This document shows positions 27,588 through 37,845 of a DNA stretch of 64,000 nucleotides, in pieces. The position numbers and the translations under genes are program-made. Source of the DNA: Legionella drozanskii LLAP-1 (GTDB taxonomy: Bacteria; Pseudomonadota; Gammaproteobacteria; Legionellales; Legionellaceae); NCBI RefSeq assembly GCF_001467585.1, contig NZ_LNXY01000027.1:665342-729341 (forward strand). The letters are read 5' to 3'. Below the pieces are notes generated by a model, which ran no database searches, was not told the DNA's origin, and worked only from the letters and a program-made list of their open reading frames with translations. The first letter of the stretch is position 1, and the number at the start of each line of letters is the position of its first letter.

Positions 27588-28835
27588 ATGAGTTTTGCAT
27601 TATTGGGTTTAATAGACCCCCTACTCCGTGCCGTTAGCGAATTAGGCTATCTTGAGCCCTCACCCATTCAAAAACAGGCGATCCCTGCGATCTTAAGTGG
27701 TAAGGATGTGCTGGCCTCAGCTCAGACGGGAACAGGCAAAACAGCTGGTTTTGTCTTGCCTATTTTACAAAAATTAATAGATAAACCCCGTTCAAAAAAT
27801 AACCGAACTAGGGTTTTGATAGTTACCCCAACACGCGAATTAGCTGCTCAAGTTCATGAAAGTATTGTTCAATATGGACGCCATTTGTCGCTACGCTCCG
27901 CTGTAGTTTTTGGTGGAGTAAAAATCAATCCACAAATGATGAAATTGCGTGGTGGCGTAGAGCTATTAGTAGCAACACCTGGACGATTATTGGATTTACA
28001 CCAACAACGAGCTATCCAATTTGATGAAGTAGACACCATGGTATTAGATGAAGCAGACCGTATGCTTGATATGGGTTTTATTCATGACATAAAGCGCATT
28101 ATTAAACTACTGCCTGCAAATCGCCAAAATCTCATGTTTTCTGCTACCTTTTCTGAAGAAATACGTTCCCTTGTGAAAGGTATATTAAAGGAACCTATAG
28201 CCATTGACGTAGCACCACGCAATACAACTGCAGCTGCCGTAAAACAGATAGTTCATCCCGTGGATAAAAGCCGCAAATCAGATTTATTAAGCCATTTAAT
28301 CCATAAAAATAAATTGGGACAAACACTGGTGTTTTCTCGAACCAAACATGGAGCAAACAAATTAGTTAAACAATTAGCTCAAGACCACATCCATGCCGCA
28401 GCTATTCATGGCAATAAATCACAATCACAACGCACCAAGGTTCTGGCTGAATTTAAATCTGGGGAGTTACATATTTTAGTTGCAACAGATATTGCAGCCC
28501 GTGGTATTGATATTGATCAACTACCTTGTGTTATCAATTTTGATCTTCCTCAGGTTGCCGAAGACTATGTACATCGCATTGGCCGTACAGGCCGAGCTGG
28601 CGCTTCGGGAGAGGCAATTTCTTTAGTGAGTGCTGATGAAGTGCAGCAATTACATGCAATAGAGCGATTGATTAAGCATAAATTAAATCGAGTTGAAATT
28701 GAAGACTTTGAACCCAATCACAATCTCCCTCATAGTGCATCGCCCACTCAAACTAAAAAATCCTTTCCTCACAAAAATAGAACAGCCGTCGTTGCGAAAA
28801 AAGCTCAGAAACAACGGTTCGGCAAGCCTGCTTAA
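27588..28835 (+). CDS. rhlE: DEAD-box RNA helicase, RhlE type
   Basis: ATP-dependent RNA unwinding, ribosome assembly or RNA decay. The 415 residues have the Q motif (SPIQKQAIP), motif I AQTGTGKT, Ia [29 protein letters not shown] and [13 protein letters not shown] basic tail (about 365-415; [18 protein letters not shown]) follows, as in RhlE. The leader before the ATG contains AAGGAAAAATAAC. A good terminator hairpin follows at 28998. Confidence 0.93.
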   Translation: MSFALLGLIDPLLRAVSELGYLEPSPIQKQAIPAILSGKDVLASAQTGTGKTAGFVLPILQKLIDKPRSKNNRTRVLIVTPTRELAAQVHESIVQYGRHLSLRSAVVFGGVKINPQMMKLRGGVELLVATPGRLLDLHQQRAIQFDEVDTMVLDEADRMLDMGFIHDIKRIIKLLPANRQNLMFSATFSEEIRSLVKGILKEPIAIDVAPRNTTAAAVKQIVHPVDKSRKSDLLSHLIHKNKLGQTLVFSRTKHGANKLVKQLAQDHIHAAAIHGNKSQSQRTKVLAEFKSGELHILVATDIAARGIDIDQLPCVINFDLPQVAEDYVHRIGRTGRAGASGEAISLVSADEVQQLHAIERLIKHKLNRVEIEDFEPNHNLPHSASPTQTKKSFPHKNRTAVVAKKAQKQRFGKPA

Positions 28836-28997
28836 GGGGTAGGCTTGAATCTTGGATAGCGTTTTGATTTGAGTGTAGATTGCGTGAAAATGGTGCTGAT
28901 AAAACGCATTTAAACGCAAACTGTGAACAACTATATACACTCTGGCGTGAACGCTTACTAATAGACAAGTTGTTGTATAGAGTACCATTTCGCCTGG

Positions 28998-29028
28998 CCC
29001 CTCTTTCCATTCCCGGAAGAGGGGTTTT
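28998..29028 (+). terminator. Rho-independent terminator downstream of rhlE
   Basis: Stem CCCCTCTT/AAGAGGGG (8 bp) with an 11-nt loop, then TTTT. It lies about 160 bp beyond the stop. That 160-bp stretch and the 200 bp after the hairpin hold no supported gene. Confidence 0.7.
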
Positions 29029-29238
29029 ATAGTTGGGCTTAACCTAGCTTTGACCTCTCAGTTTGAGAAAGTTTTTCTAGTGTAGATTGATAACCCTTTG
29101 TATTTAATTGACTCAATCAATATTTCTTTAAACGCTCGATTGTTTATCGCAATCTATAATAATTCTGGTATAAATTTCTCTGTTAAAGACTCCACTTAGA
29201 ACTAGCTTCATCCTAGCTATTTTTTTGTTTTAATTTTT

Positions 29239-29266
29239 TTGCGTGCTATATGCGCTATAGTATACA
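29239..29266 (+). promoter_or_regulatory. Probable promoter of the DUF4169 gene
   Basis: TTGCGT, 16-bp spacer, TATACA, ending 24 bp before the ATG. Prediction by eye. Confidence 0.4.
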
Positions 29267-29290
29267 AAACCTGATTTAAAAGAGATTTCC

Positions 29291-29476
29291 ATGGTAGAGA
29301 TTATTAATCTTAATAAAAAAAGAAAGGCTAAAATTCGTTTGGAGAAAGAAAAAAAAGCTTCCGAAAATCGTATTAAATTCGGAAGGACAAAACAAGAAAA
29401 GCAGGTAGAGAAACAAAAGAATGAACACAATGAACAACATCTCGATGGACACAAGTTGGATAAAAAAGAGGAATAA
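29291..29476 (+). CDS. DUF4169-family small basic protein
   Basis: 61 residues, almost half of them Lys/Glu/Arg/Asp, predicted as one long helix. The pattern V-E-I-I-N-LNKKRKAK near the start, NRIKFGRTKQEK in the middle and HLDGHKLD at the end matches my recollection of DUF4169, which I associate mainly with Alphaproteobacteria. Function unknown. It has its own promoter-like sequence and stands alone, convergent with fusA2. Confidence 0.72.
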   Translation: MVEIINLNKKRKAKIRLEKEKKASENRIKFGRTKQEKQVEKQKNEHNEQHLDGHKLDKKEE

Positions 29477-29589
29477 AGGAAGACTTATTTTGAGCTTTAA
29501 TAATCGAATGGTGTTTTCAAAGTATAAAAGACTGTTTAACCGTTTTACAAATTATTTTTAAGGTTTGCTTGAGCTGATTGTTATCTTTT

Positions 29590-29624
29590 AAAAGCTCCAT
29601 CAGAATAAACGGACGGAGCTTTTT
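29590..29624 (-). terminator. Terminator of fusA2, possibly bidirectional
   Basis: Perfect 9-bp stem AAAAGCTCC/GGAGCTTTT with a 16-nt loop. The A-rich and T-rich ends supply a T-run in either direction, so it can serve both fusA2 (minus) and the DUF4169 gene (plus). Confidence 0.7.
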
Positions 29625-29638
29625 AAAAGTTGACTATC

Positions 29639-31729
29639 TTACTTAGCAGCTGCGGCTTTCTTTTCTTTTTCTTTGGCAATCACTGCTTCAGCTACACTGG
29701 CTGGACAAGGAGAATAGTGAGAGAACTCCATTGAGAATTGACCACGTCCAGAGGTAAGGGTACGCAAGGTAGAGATGTAACCAAACATTTCTGAAAGAGG
29801 AACATCGGCTTTAATGCGGACACCTGCTGCACTAGGCTCCTGGCCTGAGATCATGCCGCGACGACGGTTCAAATCACCAATCACATTCCCTACATCTTCT
29901 TCTGTACTATAAACGTCAACCTTCATAATTGGCTCAAGCAATTGTGGGCCAGCTTTTGGTATTGATTGACGAAAAGCCCCTTTTGCAGCAATTTCAAACG
30001 CAATTGCTGAAGAGTCAACGGCATGGTAACCACCATCGGTGAGGTTAACCACAACGTCCAATACAGGGAAACCTGCTAAAGTACCTGTGCCCATCATTGA
30101 GCGAAAACCTTTCTCAATTGCTGGGAAGAATTCTTTAGGGACATTTCCACCCACGACGGATGTAAGGAAAGTGAAGCCTGTGTTTGGTTCGCCTGGTTGA
30201 ATAGTGTAGTCAATTTTACCGTATTGACCAGCACCACCTGATTGTTTCTTGTGGGTATAGCTGTCTTGAATAGATTTGGTAATGGTTTCGCGATAAGCAA
30301 CCTGTGGTTGGCCTACAATTAATTCAACGTCGTAAGTACGTTTCAGAATATCCACTTTAATATCAAGATGTAATTCACCCATACCACGAAGAATGGTTTC
30401 ACCTGAATCTTCATCAGTTTCAACTCTAAACGTTGGATCTTCTGCAACCATTTTACCAATAGCAATACTCATTTTTTCAGTAGAGCCCTTATCTTTTGGC
30501 GCGACTGCAATAGAGATAACTGGCTCAGGGAAAACCATCGCTTCAAGTGTACACTCGTGATTAGGACTGCAAAGGGTGTGGCCGGTGCGAACGTTTTTCA
30601 TACCTACGATAGCTATAATGTCGCCTGCTTCAGCACTATGTAATTCATTACGTTCATTTGCTTGCATCTCAACCATACGGCCGACACGTTCAGTTTTACC
30701 GGTAAAGGAGTTAAGAATAGTATCCCCTTTATTTAGTTTTCCTGAATAGATGCGTATGAATGTTAGCGCACCAAAACGGTCATCCATAATTTTAAATGCC
30801 AAGGCGCGAAATGGCTCATCAGGAGAAACGATAGCGAATTGACCGTTTGGCTCACCTTCAGCATCGGTCAAAGGCTGTGGATTAACCTCATGGGGAGCAG
30901 GCAAATAGTCAACTACTGCATCTAATAATAGCTGCATCCCTTTGTTTTTAAAGGCCGAACCGCAATAAGTTGGGAAAAAGGCTAATTCAAGCGTTCCTTT
31001 ACGGATACAACGCTTAATGTCTTCTATTGAAGGCTCTTCTCCTTCTAAATAAGCCATTAGCAAATCATCATCCATCTCAAGCGCTGTTTCAATTAATTGT
31101 GCGCGATACGTTTCAACGTCGTCATGCATATCGGCTGGTACGTCAGTAACCGTGTAATTTTCTGGCTGACCAGTTTCGTCCCAAACATAAGCTTTACGGG
31201 TTAATAAATCGACAACACCTACGAAACTATCTTCAAAGCCGATGGGCAAAGTCATGATTAAAGGATTTGCACCCAATACTTTTTTAATTTGCTCAGTTAC
31301 TTTCAAGAAGTTCGCGCCGATACGGTCAAGCTTGTTGACGAAAATCAAACGAGATACTTTTGAATTGTTCGCATAGCGCCAGTTAGTTTCTGACTGAGGC
31401 TCAACACCGCCAGAACCACAGAATACCCCGATGCCGCCATCGAGTACCTTCAGTGAACGATATACCTCTACAGTGAAGTCAACGTGGCCTGGAGTATCGA
31501 TTACGTTGAAGCGAGTACCTTTCCAGAAACAGCTCACCGCTGCTGATTGAATGGTAATACCGCGCTCCGCTTCCTGTTCCATAAAGTCGGTTGTTGATTC
31601 ACCTTCGTGAACCTCACCCATTTTGTGGATTCTACCGGTGAGCTTAAGAATACGTTCGGTAGTGGTGGTTTTTCCGGCATCTACGTGAGCAAAGATACCA
31701 ATATTTCTGTACAAGTTTAAGTCAGCCAT
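29639..31729 (-). CDS. fusA2: Elongation factor G, second-copy (EF-G2) type
   Basis: Translocation or ribosome-recycling GTPase. The 696 residues have G1 AHVDAGKTT (14-22), G3 DTPGH, G4 NKLD and all EF-G domains to the C-terminus. It stands alone rather than in an rpsL-rpsG-fusA-tuf operon. Details such as [21 protein letters not shown] separate it from canonical FusA and match the second EF-G I recall from Vibrio and Shewanella. A -10-like TATAAT lies about 40 nt before the start (31771-31776, minus). Whether the canonical copy exists elsewhere cannot be seen here. Confidence 0.9.
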   Translation of the reverse strand: MADLNLYRNIGIFAHVDAGKTTTTERILKLTGRIHKMGEVHEGESTTDFMEQEAERGITIQSAAVSCFWKGTRFNVIDTPGHVDFTVEVYRSLKVLDGGIGVFCGSGGVEPQSETNWRYANNSKVSRLIFVNKLDRIGANFLKVTEQIKKVLGANPLIMTLPIGFEDSFVGVVDLLTRKAYVWDETGQPENYTVTDVPADMHDDVETYRAQLIETALEMDDDLLMAYLEGEEPSIEDIKRCIRKGTLELAFFPTYCGSAFKNKGMQLLLDAVVDYLPAPHEVNPQPLTDAEGEPNGQFAIVSPDEPFRALAFKIMDDRFGALTFIRIYSGKLNKGDTILNSFTGKTERVGRMVEMQANERNELHSAEAGDIIAIVGMKNVRTGHTLCSPNHECTLEAMVFPEPVISIAVAPKDKGSTEKMSIAIGKMVAEDPTFRVETDEDSGETILRGMGELHLDIKVDILKRTYDVELIVGQPQVAYRETITKSIQDSYTHKKQSGGAGQYGKIDYTIQPGEPNTGFTFLTSVVGGNVPKEFFPAIEKGFRSMMGTGTLAGFPVLDVVVNLTDGGYHAVDSSAIAFEIAAKGAFRQSIPKAGPQLLEPIMKVDVYSTEEDVGNVIGDLNRRRGMISGQEPSAAGVRIKADVPLSEMFGYISTLRTLTSGRGQFSMEFSHYSPCPASVAEAVIAKEKEKKAAAAK

Positions 31730-32048
31730 AGCACTCTTCTAAAATTCAAATGAATAAAAAATTGTCACATATTATACAGTATTTTAATCGGATTTGCAGC
31801 AAAACTTATGCGATTAATCTTTTTTTATATTATTTCGTTTATTAGTTTACTGCTAAACAATAAAATATAGTCAATTTTACGCCTTTTTAGTTCCTTTTTA
31901 AACATATAGACAACTATTGATCGCTTTTAAATTCTTATTATTAAAATAATATTGACCATTCACAATCGTATCAACAAACCGATAAAATTTAGCTCACTAC
32001 TTCATTTTGATTGGGTATATAATCAAACTTTTTATTCAAGAGAATAGT

Positions 32049-33596
32049 ATGCGTAAAAATACACCCCTCGTCTTAATGATTCTTGACGGCTGGGGTTACC
32101 GTAAAGAAAATGAGCATAACGCAATTTCTGCGGCCCATACTCCTCAATGGGATGAATGGTGGGCAACTCGCCCGCATATTTTACTCTCAGCTTCAGGACC
32201 TCAGGTCGGTTTACCAGATGAGCAAATGGGAAATTCTGAAGTGGGTCATATGCACATTGGCGCAGGCCGCATTATTAATCAAGATTTTACCCGTATTAAT
32301 GCAGCCATTACTCAGGATGAATTTAATCACAATGCCGTTTTGGTTCAGATGATTGAGGACATGAAAGCAAGTGGCAAAGTCCTTCATGTGATGGGCTTGT
32401 TCTCTCCTGGTGGCGTTCATAGCCATGAAAATCATTTATTTGCCTTTCTTGCCCTCTGTGCGAAACTGGCATTCAATCGAGTTTGCCTGCATTTATTCCT
32501 CGATGGCCGCGATACGCCACCGCAAAGTGCCTTAGACAGCTTTGCCCGGCTTGAAAAGCAACTGGAGCTTTATCCCGTAGCCTCAGTTACATCAATTAGC
32601 GGTCGTTATTTTGCGATGGATCGTGATCAACACTGGGAGAGAATAGCGCCTGTTTATCATTTATTAACGGAAGGTAAAAGTAGTTATCATTTTGATACCG
32701 CAGAAGAAGCAATTCGATCTTTTTACGCAGAAAAGAAATTCGATGAATTCATTCCACCAACTCTGATTGGTAAAAGCCAAAGCATTGAAGATGGCGATTC
32801 TCTCTTCTTTTTCAATTTCCGTGCTGACCGTGCTCGCCAATTAACCAAAGCCTTTATTGACAAAAACTTCAATAGTTTTATTCAGTCAAGACAACCTTCT
32901 CTTGCTCATTTCGTCAGCATGACGCAATATGCAAAAAGTTTAGACACTGAATCAGCCTTCCCTACTATGAACTTAAACAATACCTTGGGCGAAGTGATTG
33001 CGGCCAATGGATTAAGCCAATTACGTATTGCTGAAACAGAAAAATATGCTCATGTAACTTTTTTCTTCAATGGCGGCTCAGAACAAGTTTTCCCCAATGA
33101 AGATCGAATTCTTGTTCCCTCGCCCCGGGTTGCTACTTATGATTTACTTCCCGAAATGAGTGCACCAGAACTGACGCGTGCACTAGTAGACGCCATTCAT
33201 AGTGAAGCTTATGATGTCATTATTTGTAATTATGCAAACGCAGATATGGTTGGCCATAGCGGTGATTTTAATGCAACGATAAAAGCCATTGAGTGTTTAG
33301 ATCAATGCATGCATGAGGTATGGGAAGCTTTAGTAGATACGGGAGGCGCTTTGTTAATTACTGCTGATCATGGCAATGCGGAATCAATGTATGATGAAAC
33401 AACTAATCAAGCCCATACTGCTCATACTTGTCAACCAGTTCCCTTGCTTTTTGTAGGTGGCGATTGGCAATTTAACAAATCCAAGGGAAACTTAATCGAT
33501 ATTGCCCCTACTATTTTGGCTTTATTAGGTATTCAGCCGCCCGATGAAATGACAGGCAGCGTATTATTGGCAGAAACTCATGATCTCCCGAATTAG
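32049..33596 (+). CDS. gpmI: 2,3-bisphosphoglycerate-independent phosphoglycerate mutase
   Basis: Mn-dependent interconversion of 3- and 2-phosphoglycerate. From the ATG at 32049 it is 515 residues, normal for iPGM. Signatures are LMILDGWGYR at the N-terminus, GNSEVGHMHIGAGR with the catalytic Ser, and TADHGNAESM plus HTAHTCQPVPLL metal ligands. The in-frame start at 32007 would add 14 residues not seen in the family. The 3' end overlaps the next gene by 17 bp. The preceding 320 bp is AT-rich with no gene. Confidence 0.96.
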   Translation: MRKNTPLVLMILDGWGYRKENEHNAISAAHTPQWDEWWATRPHILLSASGPQVGLPDEQMGNSEVGHMHIGAGRIINQDFTRINAAITQDEFNHNAVLVQMIEDMKASGKVLHVMGLFSPGGVHSHENHLFAFLALCAKLAFNRVCLHLFLDGRDTPPQSALDSFARLEKQLELYPVASVTSISGRYFAMDRDQHWERIAPVYHLLTEGKSSYHFDTAEEAIRSFYAEKKFDEFIPPTLIGKSQSIEDGDSLFFFNFRADRARQLTKAFIDKNFNSFIQSRQPSLAHFVSMTQYAKSLDTESAFPTMNLNNTLGEVIAANGLSQLRIAETEKYAHVTFFFNGGSEQVFPNEDRILVPSPRVATYDLLPEMSAPELTRALVDAIHSEAYDVIICNYANADMVGHSGDFNATIKAIECLDQCMHEVWEALVDTGGALLITADHGNAESMYDETTNQAHTAHTCQPVPLLFVGGDWQFNKSKGNLIDIAPTILALLGIQPPDEMTGSVLLAETHDLPN

Positions 33597-34743
33597 GCAA
33601 TGGTTAAGTTCTAACAAAAACTTGAAATTTCTGGGAAGAACACCTCATCTAGAGATGCTGCTTGTCATTGGTCTTTTTCTATTTGCTCCCCTTTGTTCTT
33701 GGTCTGAAAACTCCTCAGTCAATCAAACTAAGAGTAAACTGAGACAACTTGATGAACAAATTGGTAAACTCAGGCAAACCTTAACCTCCGCAAACGATCG
33801 ACGCGGTCTATTAAATAAAGAACTTGCTGGTACAGAAAAACAAATAGGTGAAGGAGTCCATCTGCTGCGTAACATTCAGCAAGGTATGAATTCAAAACAA
33901 CAAAAAATCAATACTCTCCAGCAGCATGTGAATGATTTAAATAACCAACTGCACGCTCAACAGCAATTACTCTCTGAACATATTCGCACTCGCTATAAAA
34001 TGGGTGAATATCAACCCTTAAAATGGTTACTTAGCCAAGATGATCCTTACTCCATTAGCCGCCTGCTTACTTTTCATCAATATTTAGTACGATCGCGGCA
34101 AAACATTATTGATCAAATTGATTCGACTAAACGCAATCTGACGCTCAATCAAGAAACCTTAAAAGATGAATTGAATAGTCAACGTCAACTACAACAGCAA
34201 CTCAACAAGCATCAACAAGAACTTGAGCAAAATAAAAATTATCATCAGGCCGTTATTCAAACACTTAATAATGAGATTCAAACTAAACAATTGACTTTGT
34301 CTGAATACGAACGAAACAAAAAGAATTTATCGCAACTCCTTAAAACTTTGGCTCAACAGAGTATTACCCAAGTTAAGCAACCCTTTACTCAGATGCGCAA
34401 AAAGTTGCCTAGGCCGGTTCGTGTTGAAGCCTTACAAAAAATGAACCAGGGAGTGACATTTTTTGCCGGAGAAGGAACATCTGTAACCGCCGTTTATCCA
34501 GGCAAAGTTGTTTTTAGCGATTGGCTAAACGGCTATGGATTATTAATAATTCTTGATCATGGTCAGGGCTTCATGACTTTGTATGCTCATAATCAATCGT
34601 TATTTAAACATAAAGGCGCAACCGTCCTTCAGGGAGAACAAATTGCTACAGTCGGCCACAGCGGCGGATTGAAGCAAAACGGACTATACTTCGAAGTGAG
34701 ACATCGTGGCAAAGCAATCCCTCCGCTAGATTGGTTAACTTAA
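33580..34743 (+). CDS. EnvC-like murein hydrolase activator (degenerate LytM/M23)
   Basis: Periplasmic activator of division amidases. The 387 residues have an N-terminal hydrophobic export segment (about 20-42), a long coiled coil (about 45-265, very Gln/Asn rich) and a LytM domain (about 285-387). The zinc ligands of active M23 enzymes are incomplete: TLYAHNQSL and EVRHRGK replace the HxH pattern, as in E. coli EnvC, so it probably activates rather than cleaves. Translationally coupled to gpmI and followed by ctpA, as in other gammaproteobacteria. Confidence 0.87.
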   Translation: MISRIRQWLSSNKNLKFLGRTPHLEMLLVIGLFLFAPLCSWSENSSVNQTKSKLRQLDEQIGKLRQTLTSANDRRGLLNKELAGTEKQIGEGVHLLRNIQQGMNSKQQKINTLQQHVNDLNNQLHAQQQLLSEHIRTRYKMGEYQPLKWLLSQDDPYSISRLLTFHQYLVRSRQNIIDQIDSTKRNLTLNQETLKDELNSQRQLQQQLNKHQQELEQNKNYHQAVIQTLNNEIQTKQLTLSEYERNKKNLSQLLKTLAQQSITQVKQPFTQMRKKLPRPVRVEALQKMNQGVTFFAGEGTSVTAVYPGKVVFSDWLNGYGLLIILDHGQGFMTLYAHNQSLFKHKGATVLQGEQIATVGHSGGLKQNGLYFEVRHRGKAIPPLDWLT

Positions 34744-34841
34744 GATTGCCCCTGGCACTTATATTGCAATATAGAAAACACGATACCGGAAAAAGCTGGC
34801 CCGCCTAAGCAGCGTCGCCAAACTTAGCCAAGGAGAATAGT

Positions 34842-36167
34842 ATGCACAAGAGACGGTTTTATGTTGGGGCCATGGCAACAATAGTTACTACAGCCTTAAT
34901 TTTTCCGGCGCAAGCATTTCCTGCCGAGGATCAAAGTGGAACAAAACAAATTCCTATGGAAGATGTACAACGTTTCTCCAATGCGATTGGCGAAATTAAA
35001 AAATATTACGTTAAACCCGTCGATGATAAAGAATTATTTGATAACGCTATTCGCGGTATGTTGAGTGGACTAGACCCTCATTCTACTTACCTGGACGAAG
35101 ATTCCTTTAAGGAATTACAAACTTCAACTTCTGGTGAATTTGGTGGCCTTGGTATCGAAGTCACTATGGAAGATGGCGTCGTCAAAGTGGTTACTCCTTT
35201 AGTTGACACCCCTGCTTTCAAAGCAGGTATTAAAGCAGGTGATTACATCATCAAACTGGGTCCTAAATCGGTGCAAGGAATCAGCTTAAAAGATGCTGTT
35301 GAATTAATGCGCGGCAAAGAAGGTACTACTCTTGATCTAACAATCCTACGTAAGGGTCAAAATAAACCGCTTATTTTTTCTCTAGTACGTGAAAAAATTA
35401 TGATTAAGAGTGTTAAAAGTAAAATGCTCGATGATGGTTATGGCTATGTTCGCCTCACTCAATTCCAGGCGATGACAGGTCAAGACATGGAAAAAGCAAT
35501 TGCCCAACTTAAACAACAATCGGGTGGTAATTTAAAAGGACTGATTCTGGACTTAAGAAATAACCCAGGCGGACTTTTAGATTCTGCAATTCAAGTGTCT
35601 GACTCATTCCTCGCTAATGATAAAGATGGTAAACCAGAAATGATTGTTTATACGCAAGGACGTCTGCCGGGCTCAAAATTTACTGCCCTAACGACGAACT
35701 CTAATGATATTTTAAACAAAGCACCGATGGTCGTACTGATTAATAACGGCTCCGCTTCTGCTTCTGAAATCGTTGCTGGTGCGCTGAAGGATAATAAACG
35801 AGCGGTCATCCTTGGAACACAAAGTTTTGGTAAAGGTTCAGTACAAACTGTGCTACCACTTGATGAGAAACGGGGAATTAAGTTAACAACGGCTCTGTAC
35901 TATACCCCATCCGGCACTTCAATCCAGGCTAAAGGTATTACTCCTGATATCGTCGTGGAGGAAATTGATGTACCTAAAGCTGCGCCTAAAACAGATGCCT
36001 TTGCCGGTTTCAGCGAAGCAGATTTGAGTGGCCACTTAATGAATAAAAGCGAAGAGCAAGCAACAAGTAATAATACAATAAAAGATGACGACACTTTATT
36101 GCATGAAGACTATCAATTGTATGCCGCTCTTACGATTCTAAAAGGTTTATCCGTCGCTCACCGATAA
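34842..36167 (+). CDS. ctpA: C-terminal processing peptidase (S41)
   Basis: Periplasmic serine protease of the Prc/CtpA family. The 441 residues have a signal peptide (about 1-28), a PDZ domain (about 105-185; GEFGGLGIEV) and the S41 core. The catalytic Ser is in NNGSASASEI and Lys in SFGKGSVQ. Shorter than E. coli Prc. Last gene of the gpmI-envC-ctpA set; a strong double hairpin follows. Confidence 0.93.
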   Translation: MHKRRFYVGAMATIVTTALIFPAQAFPAEDQSGTKQIPMEDVQRFSNAIGEIKKYYVKPVDDKELFDNAIRGMLSGLDPHSTYLDEDSFKELQTSTSGEFGGLGIEVTMEDGVVKVVTPLVDTPAFKAGIKAGDYIIKLGPKSVQGISLKDAVELMRGKEGTTLDLTILRKGQNKPLIFSLVREKIMIKSVKSKMLDDGYGYVRLTQFQAMTGQDMEKAIAQLKQQSGGNLKGLILDLRNNPGGLLDSAIQVSDSFLANDKDGKPEMIVYTQGRLPGSKFTALTTNSNDILNKAPMVVLINNGSASASEIVAGALKDNKRAVILGTQSFGKGSVQTVLPLDEKRGIKLTTALYYTPSGTSIQAKGITPDIVVEEIDVPKAAPKTDAFAGFSEADLSGHLMNKSEEQATSNNTIKDDDTLLHEDYQLYAALTILKGLSVAHR

Positions 36168-36172
36168 TCAAT

Positions 36173-36247
36173 CACCCTCCATAAACTGCACACTATCTCC
36201 TCGGAATTGGGGAGATAGTGTGAAGGACAAAGGAGGGTGTTTTTTTT
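36173..36247 (+). terminator. Nested double-hairpin terminator after ctpA
   Basis: The outer stem is CACCCTCC (36173-36180) with GGAGGGTG (36232-36239), followed by eight T residues. Inside lies a second perfect 12-bp stem CACACTATCTCC (36189-36200) with GGAGATAGTGTG (36211-36222). The T-run after the outer stem suits termination of plus-strand transcripts. Confidence 0.8.
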
Positions 36248-36324
36248 ACTCTAAAACCATTCTTGTTTGTTGACATGAATTATTTATGAGATAATTGCCA
36301 TCCAACCAATCTCCCTGTGCTTTT

Positions 36325-37845
36325 ATGAAACTGTTTAGAATAAGCTCCTTCGTCACTCTATTGCTCATCCATTCCTTTACGAATGCCACTGTGAGCAGCT
36401 ATTTCGATAGTATCAAAAATCAGCCTAATGCCTTATACAGCTTTCTAAAAAATATGCCAAAAGGAGGGGAGTTACATTATCACTTGGCAGGTGGCGCCTA
36501 CCCTGAAACCATGCTTGCCCTTGCTGCGCAGGGTGATTATTGTTTAGATAAAAAAACCATGACGATGACTAAGATGGTAGAGCAGCGTTGTCGTGACGTA
36601 TCTGGAAAAGAATTGAGCAATTATCCTGAGCTCTATGCACAAACTATCCGTGCCTGGTCTCTTAAGGATTTTATAGAGGGTCAGGAGTCAAATCATGACC
36701 ATTTTTTTGCGAGTTTTTATAAATTTATGCCTTTGGTTGCTGATTATAGACCACAGCTTCTTGCAGAAATCATGCAACGCGCGGCTAGCCAACATGAGCT
36801 TTATTTAGAAATTATGATTTTGCCAGACAATGCAAAATCAACTCAGTTTTCACCGTCAACGATTAGCCCCGATCTATTTTCTCGAGCCCAACAACAATTA
36901 CTTGAAAATCCAGATTTTATTAAAAATATAGAATACACTGGCAAAGAAGCCAGTCGAATTTTAAAACAAGCTCGACAAGATTTGGATTGCAGTACCAATC
37001 CACAACAGGATGTTTGCCGAATAAAGGTCAAATTTCAATATTATATTTTGCGTGAACAGCCTATAGAAAAAGTATTTGCGCAAGCCCTGAATGGTTTTGC
37101 CGTAGCTGAGCGCTCTGAAGATATCGTTGGGGTTAACTTAGTGCAAGCTGAAGACGGCATTATTTCTCTACGTGATTATCGTCAGCAAATGCAGGTTTTT
37201 AATTTTTTACATGAAGCTTATCCGAAGGTTCATATTGCCTTGCATGCGGGTGAACTAGCTCCACCAGCAGTCGTTCCCGAAAATTTACGCTTCCACATTC
37301 GTGATGCAATTACTATAGGTCAGGCAGAACGAATAGGTCATGGTGTTGATATTGCTTTCGAAAACGATGCTGAAAAATTATTCCAGATCATGGCGCAAAA
37401 AGGAACTGCGGTTGAAATTAACCTCATCAGCAATCAAAAATTACTCCATATCTCAGGCTCACAGCACCCCCTAAATGACTATCTAAATCATAAAGTACCT
37501 GTTGTCTTATCGACCGATGATGAAGGCTTATTGCGAACCGATCTCACCCAACAATATGTTGAAGCCACACTAAAGCATGGCTTGGATTATCCTAGGTTAA
37601 AAATGATAAGTCGAAATGCAATTACATATAGTTTTTTACCAGGGCAAAGTATATGGGCCAACGCCAATCAAGGACTCCCAGTTGAGTCGTGTATAGAACT
37701 CGATAGCCCAGCATGTCGTCTTTTTATAAAAAAGAATGAAAAAGCGCGCCTGCAACGTGTCCTTGAAAAAGAGTTTAGGGGATTTGAAAACCTCTATAAT
37801 TCATCTCAGGCTCAGGAAGCTCCTCTCCGAGAAGTGACTCATTAG
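36325..37845 (+). CDS. Exported adenosine deaminase (ADGF/CECR1-like)
   Basis: Deaminates adenosine to inosine. From the ATG at 36325 it has 506 residues with a signal peptide (about 1-21), unlike the cytosolic 330-residue Add. Zinc ligands are His51 and His53 (ELHYHLAGG), the HAGE and GHG motifs and STDDEG. The insertion-rich N-terminal half and export recall eukaryotic secreted ADGF enzymes. A TTG at 36295 would extend the protein and hide the signal. The 3' end overlaps the convergent hydrolase gene by 71 bp. It could scavenge host purines (inference). Confidence 0.88.
   Translation: MKLFRISSFVTLLLIHSFTNATVSSYFDSIKNQPNALYSFLKNMPKGGELHYHLAGGAYPETMLALAAQGDYCLDKKTMTMTKMVEQRCRDVSGKELSNYPELYAQTIRAWSLKDFIEGQESNHDHFFASFYKFMPLVADYRPQLLAEIMQRAASQHELYLEIMILPDNAKSTQFSPSTISPDLFSRAQQQLLENPDFIKNIEYTGKEASRILKQARQDLDCSTNPQQDVCRIKVKFQYYILREQPIEKVFAQALNGFAVAERSEDIVGVNLVQAEDGIISLRDYRQQMQVFNFLHEAYPKVHIALHAGELAPPAVVPENLRFHIRDAITIGQAERIGHGVDIAFENDAEKLFQIMAQKGTAVEINLISNQKLLHISGSQHPLNDYLNHKVPVVLSTDDEGLLRTDLTQQYVEATLKHGLDYPRLKMISRNAITYSFLPGQSIWANANQGLPVESCIELDSPACRLFIKKNEKARLQRVLEKEFRGFENLYNSSQAQEAPLREVTH

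Noticed and set aside
28683-29010. Two minus-strand frames of 85 and 101 codons over the rhlE 3' end
   Set aside because: Antisense to the basic tail of rhlE and to its downstream hairpin, with no start signals.
36270-36295. TTGACA plus GATAAT as promoter of the adenosine deaminase gene
   Set aside because: The spacer is only 14 bp, too short for sigma-70.
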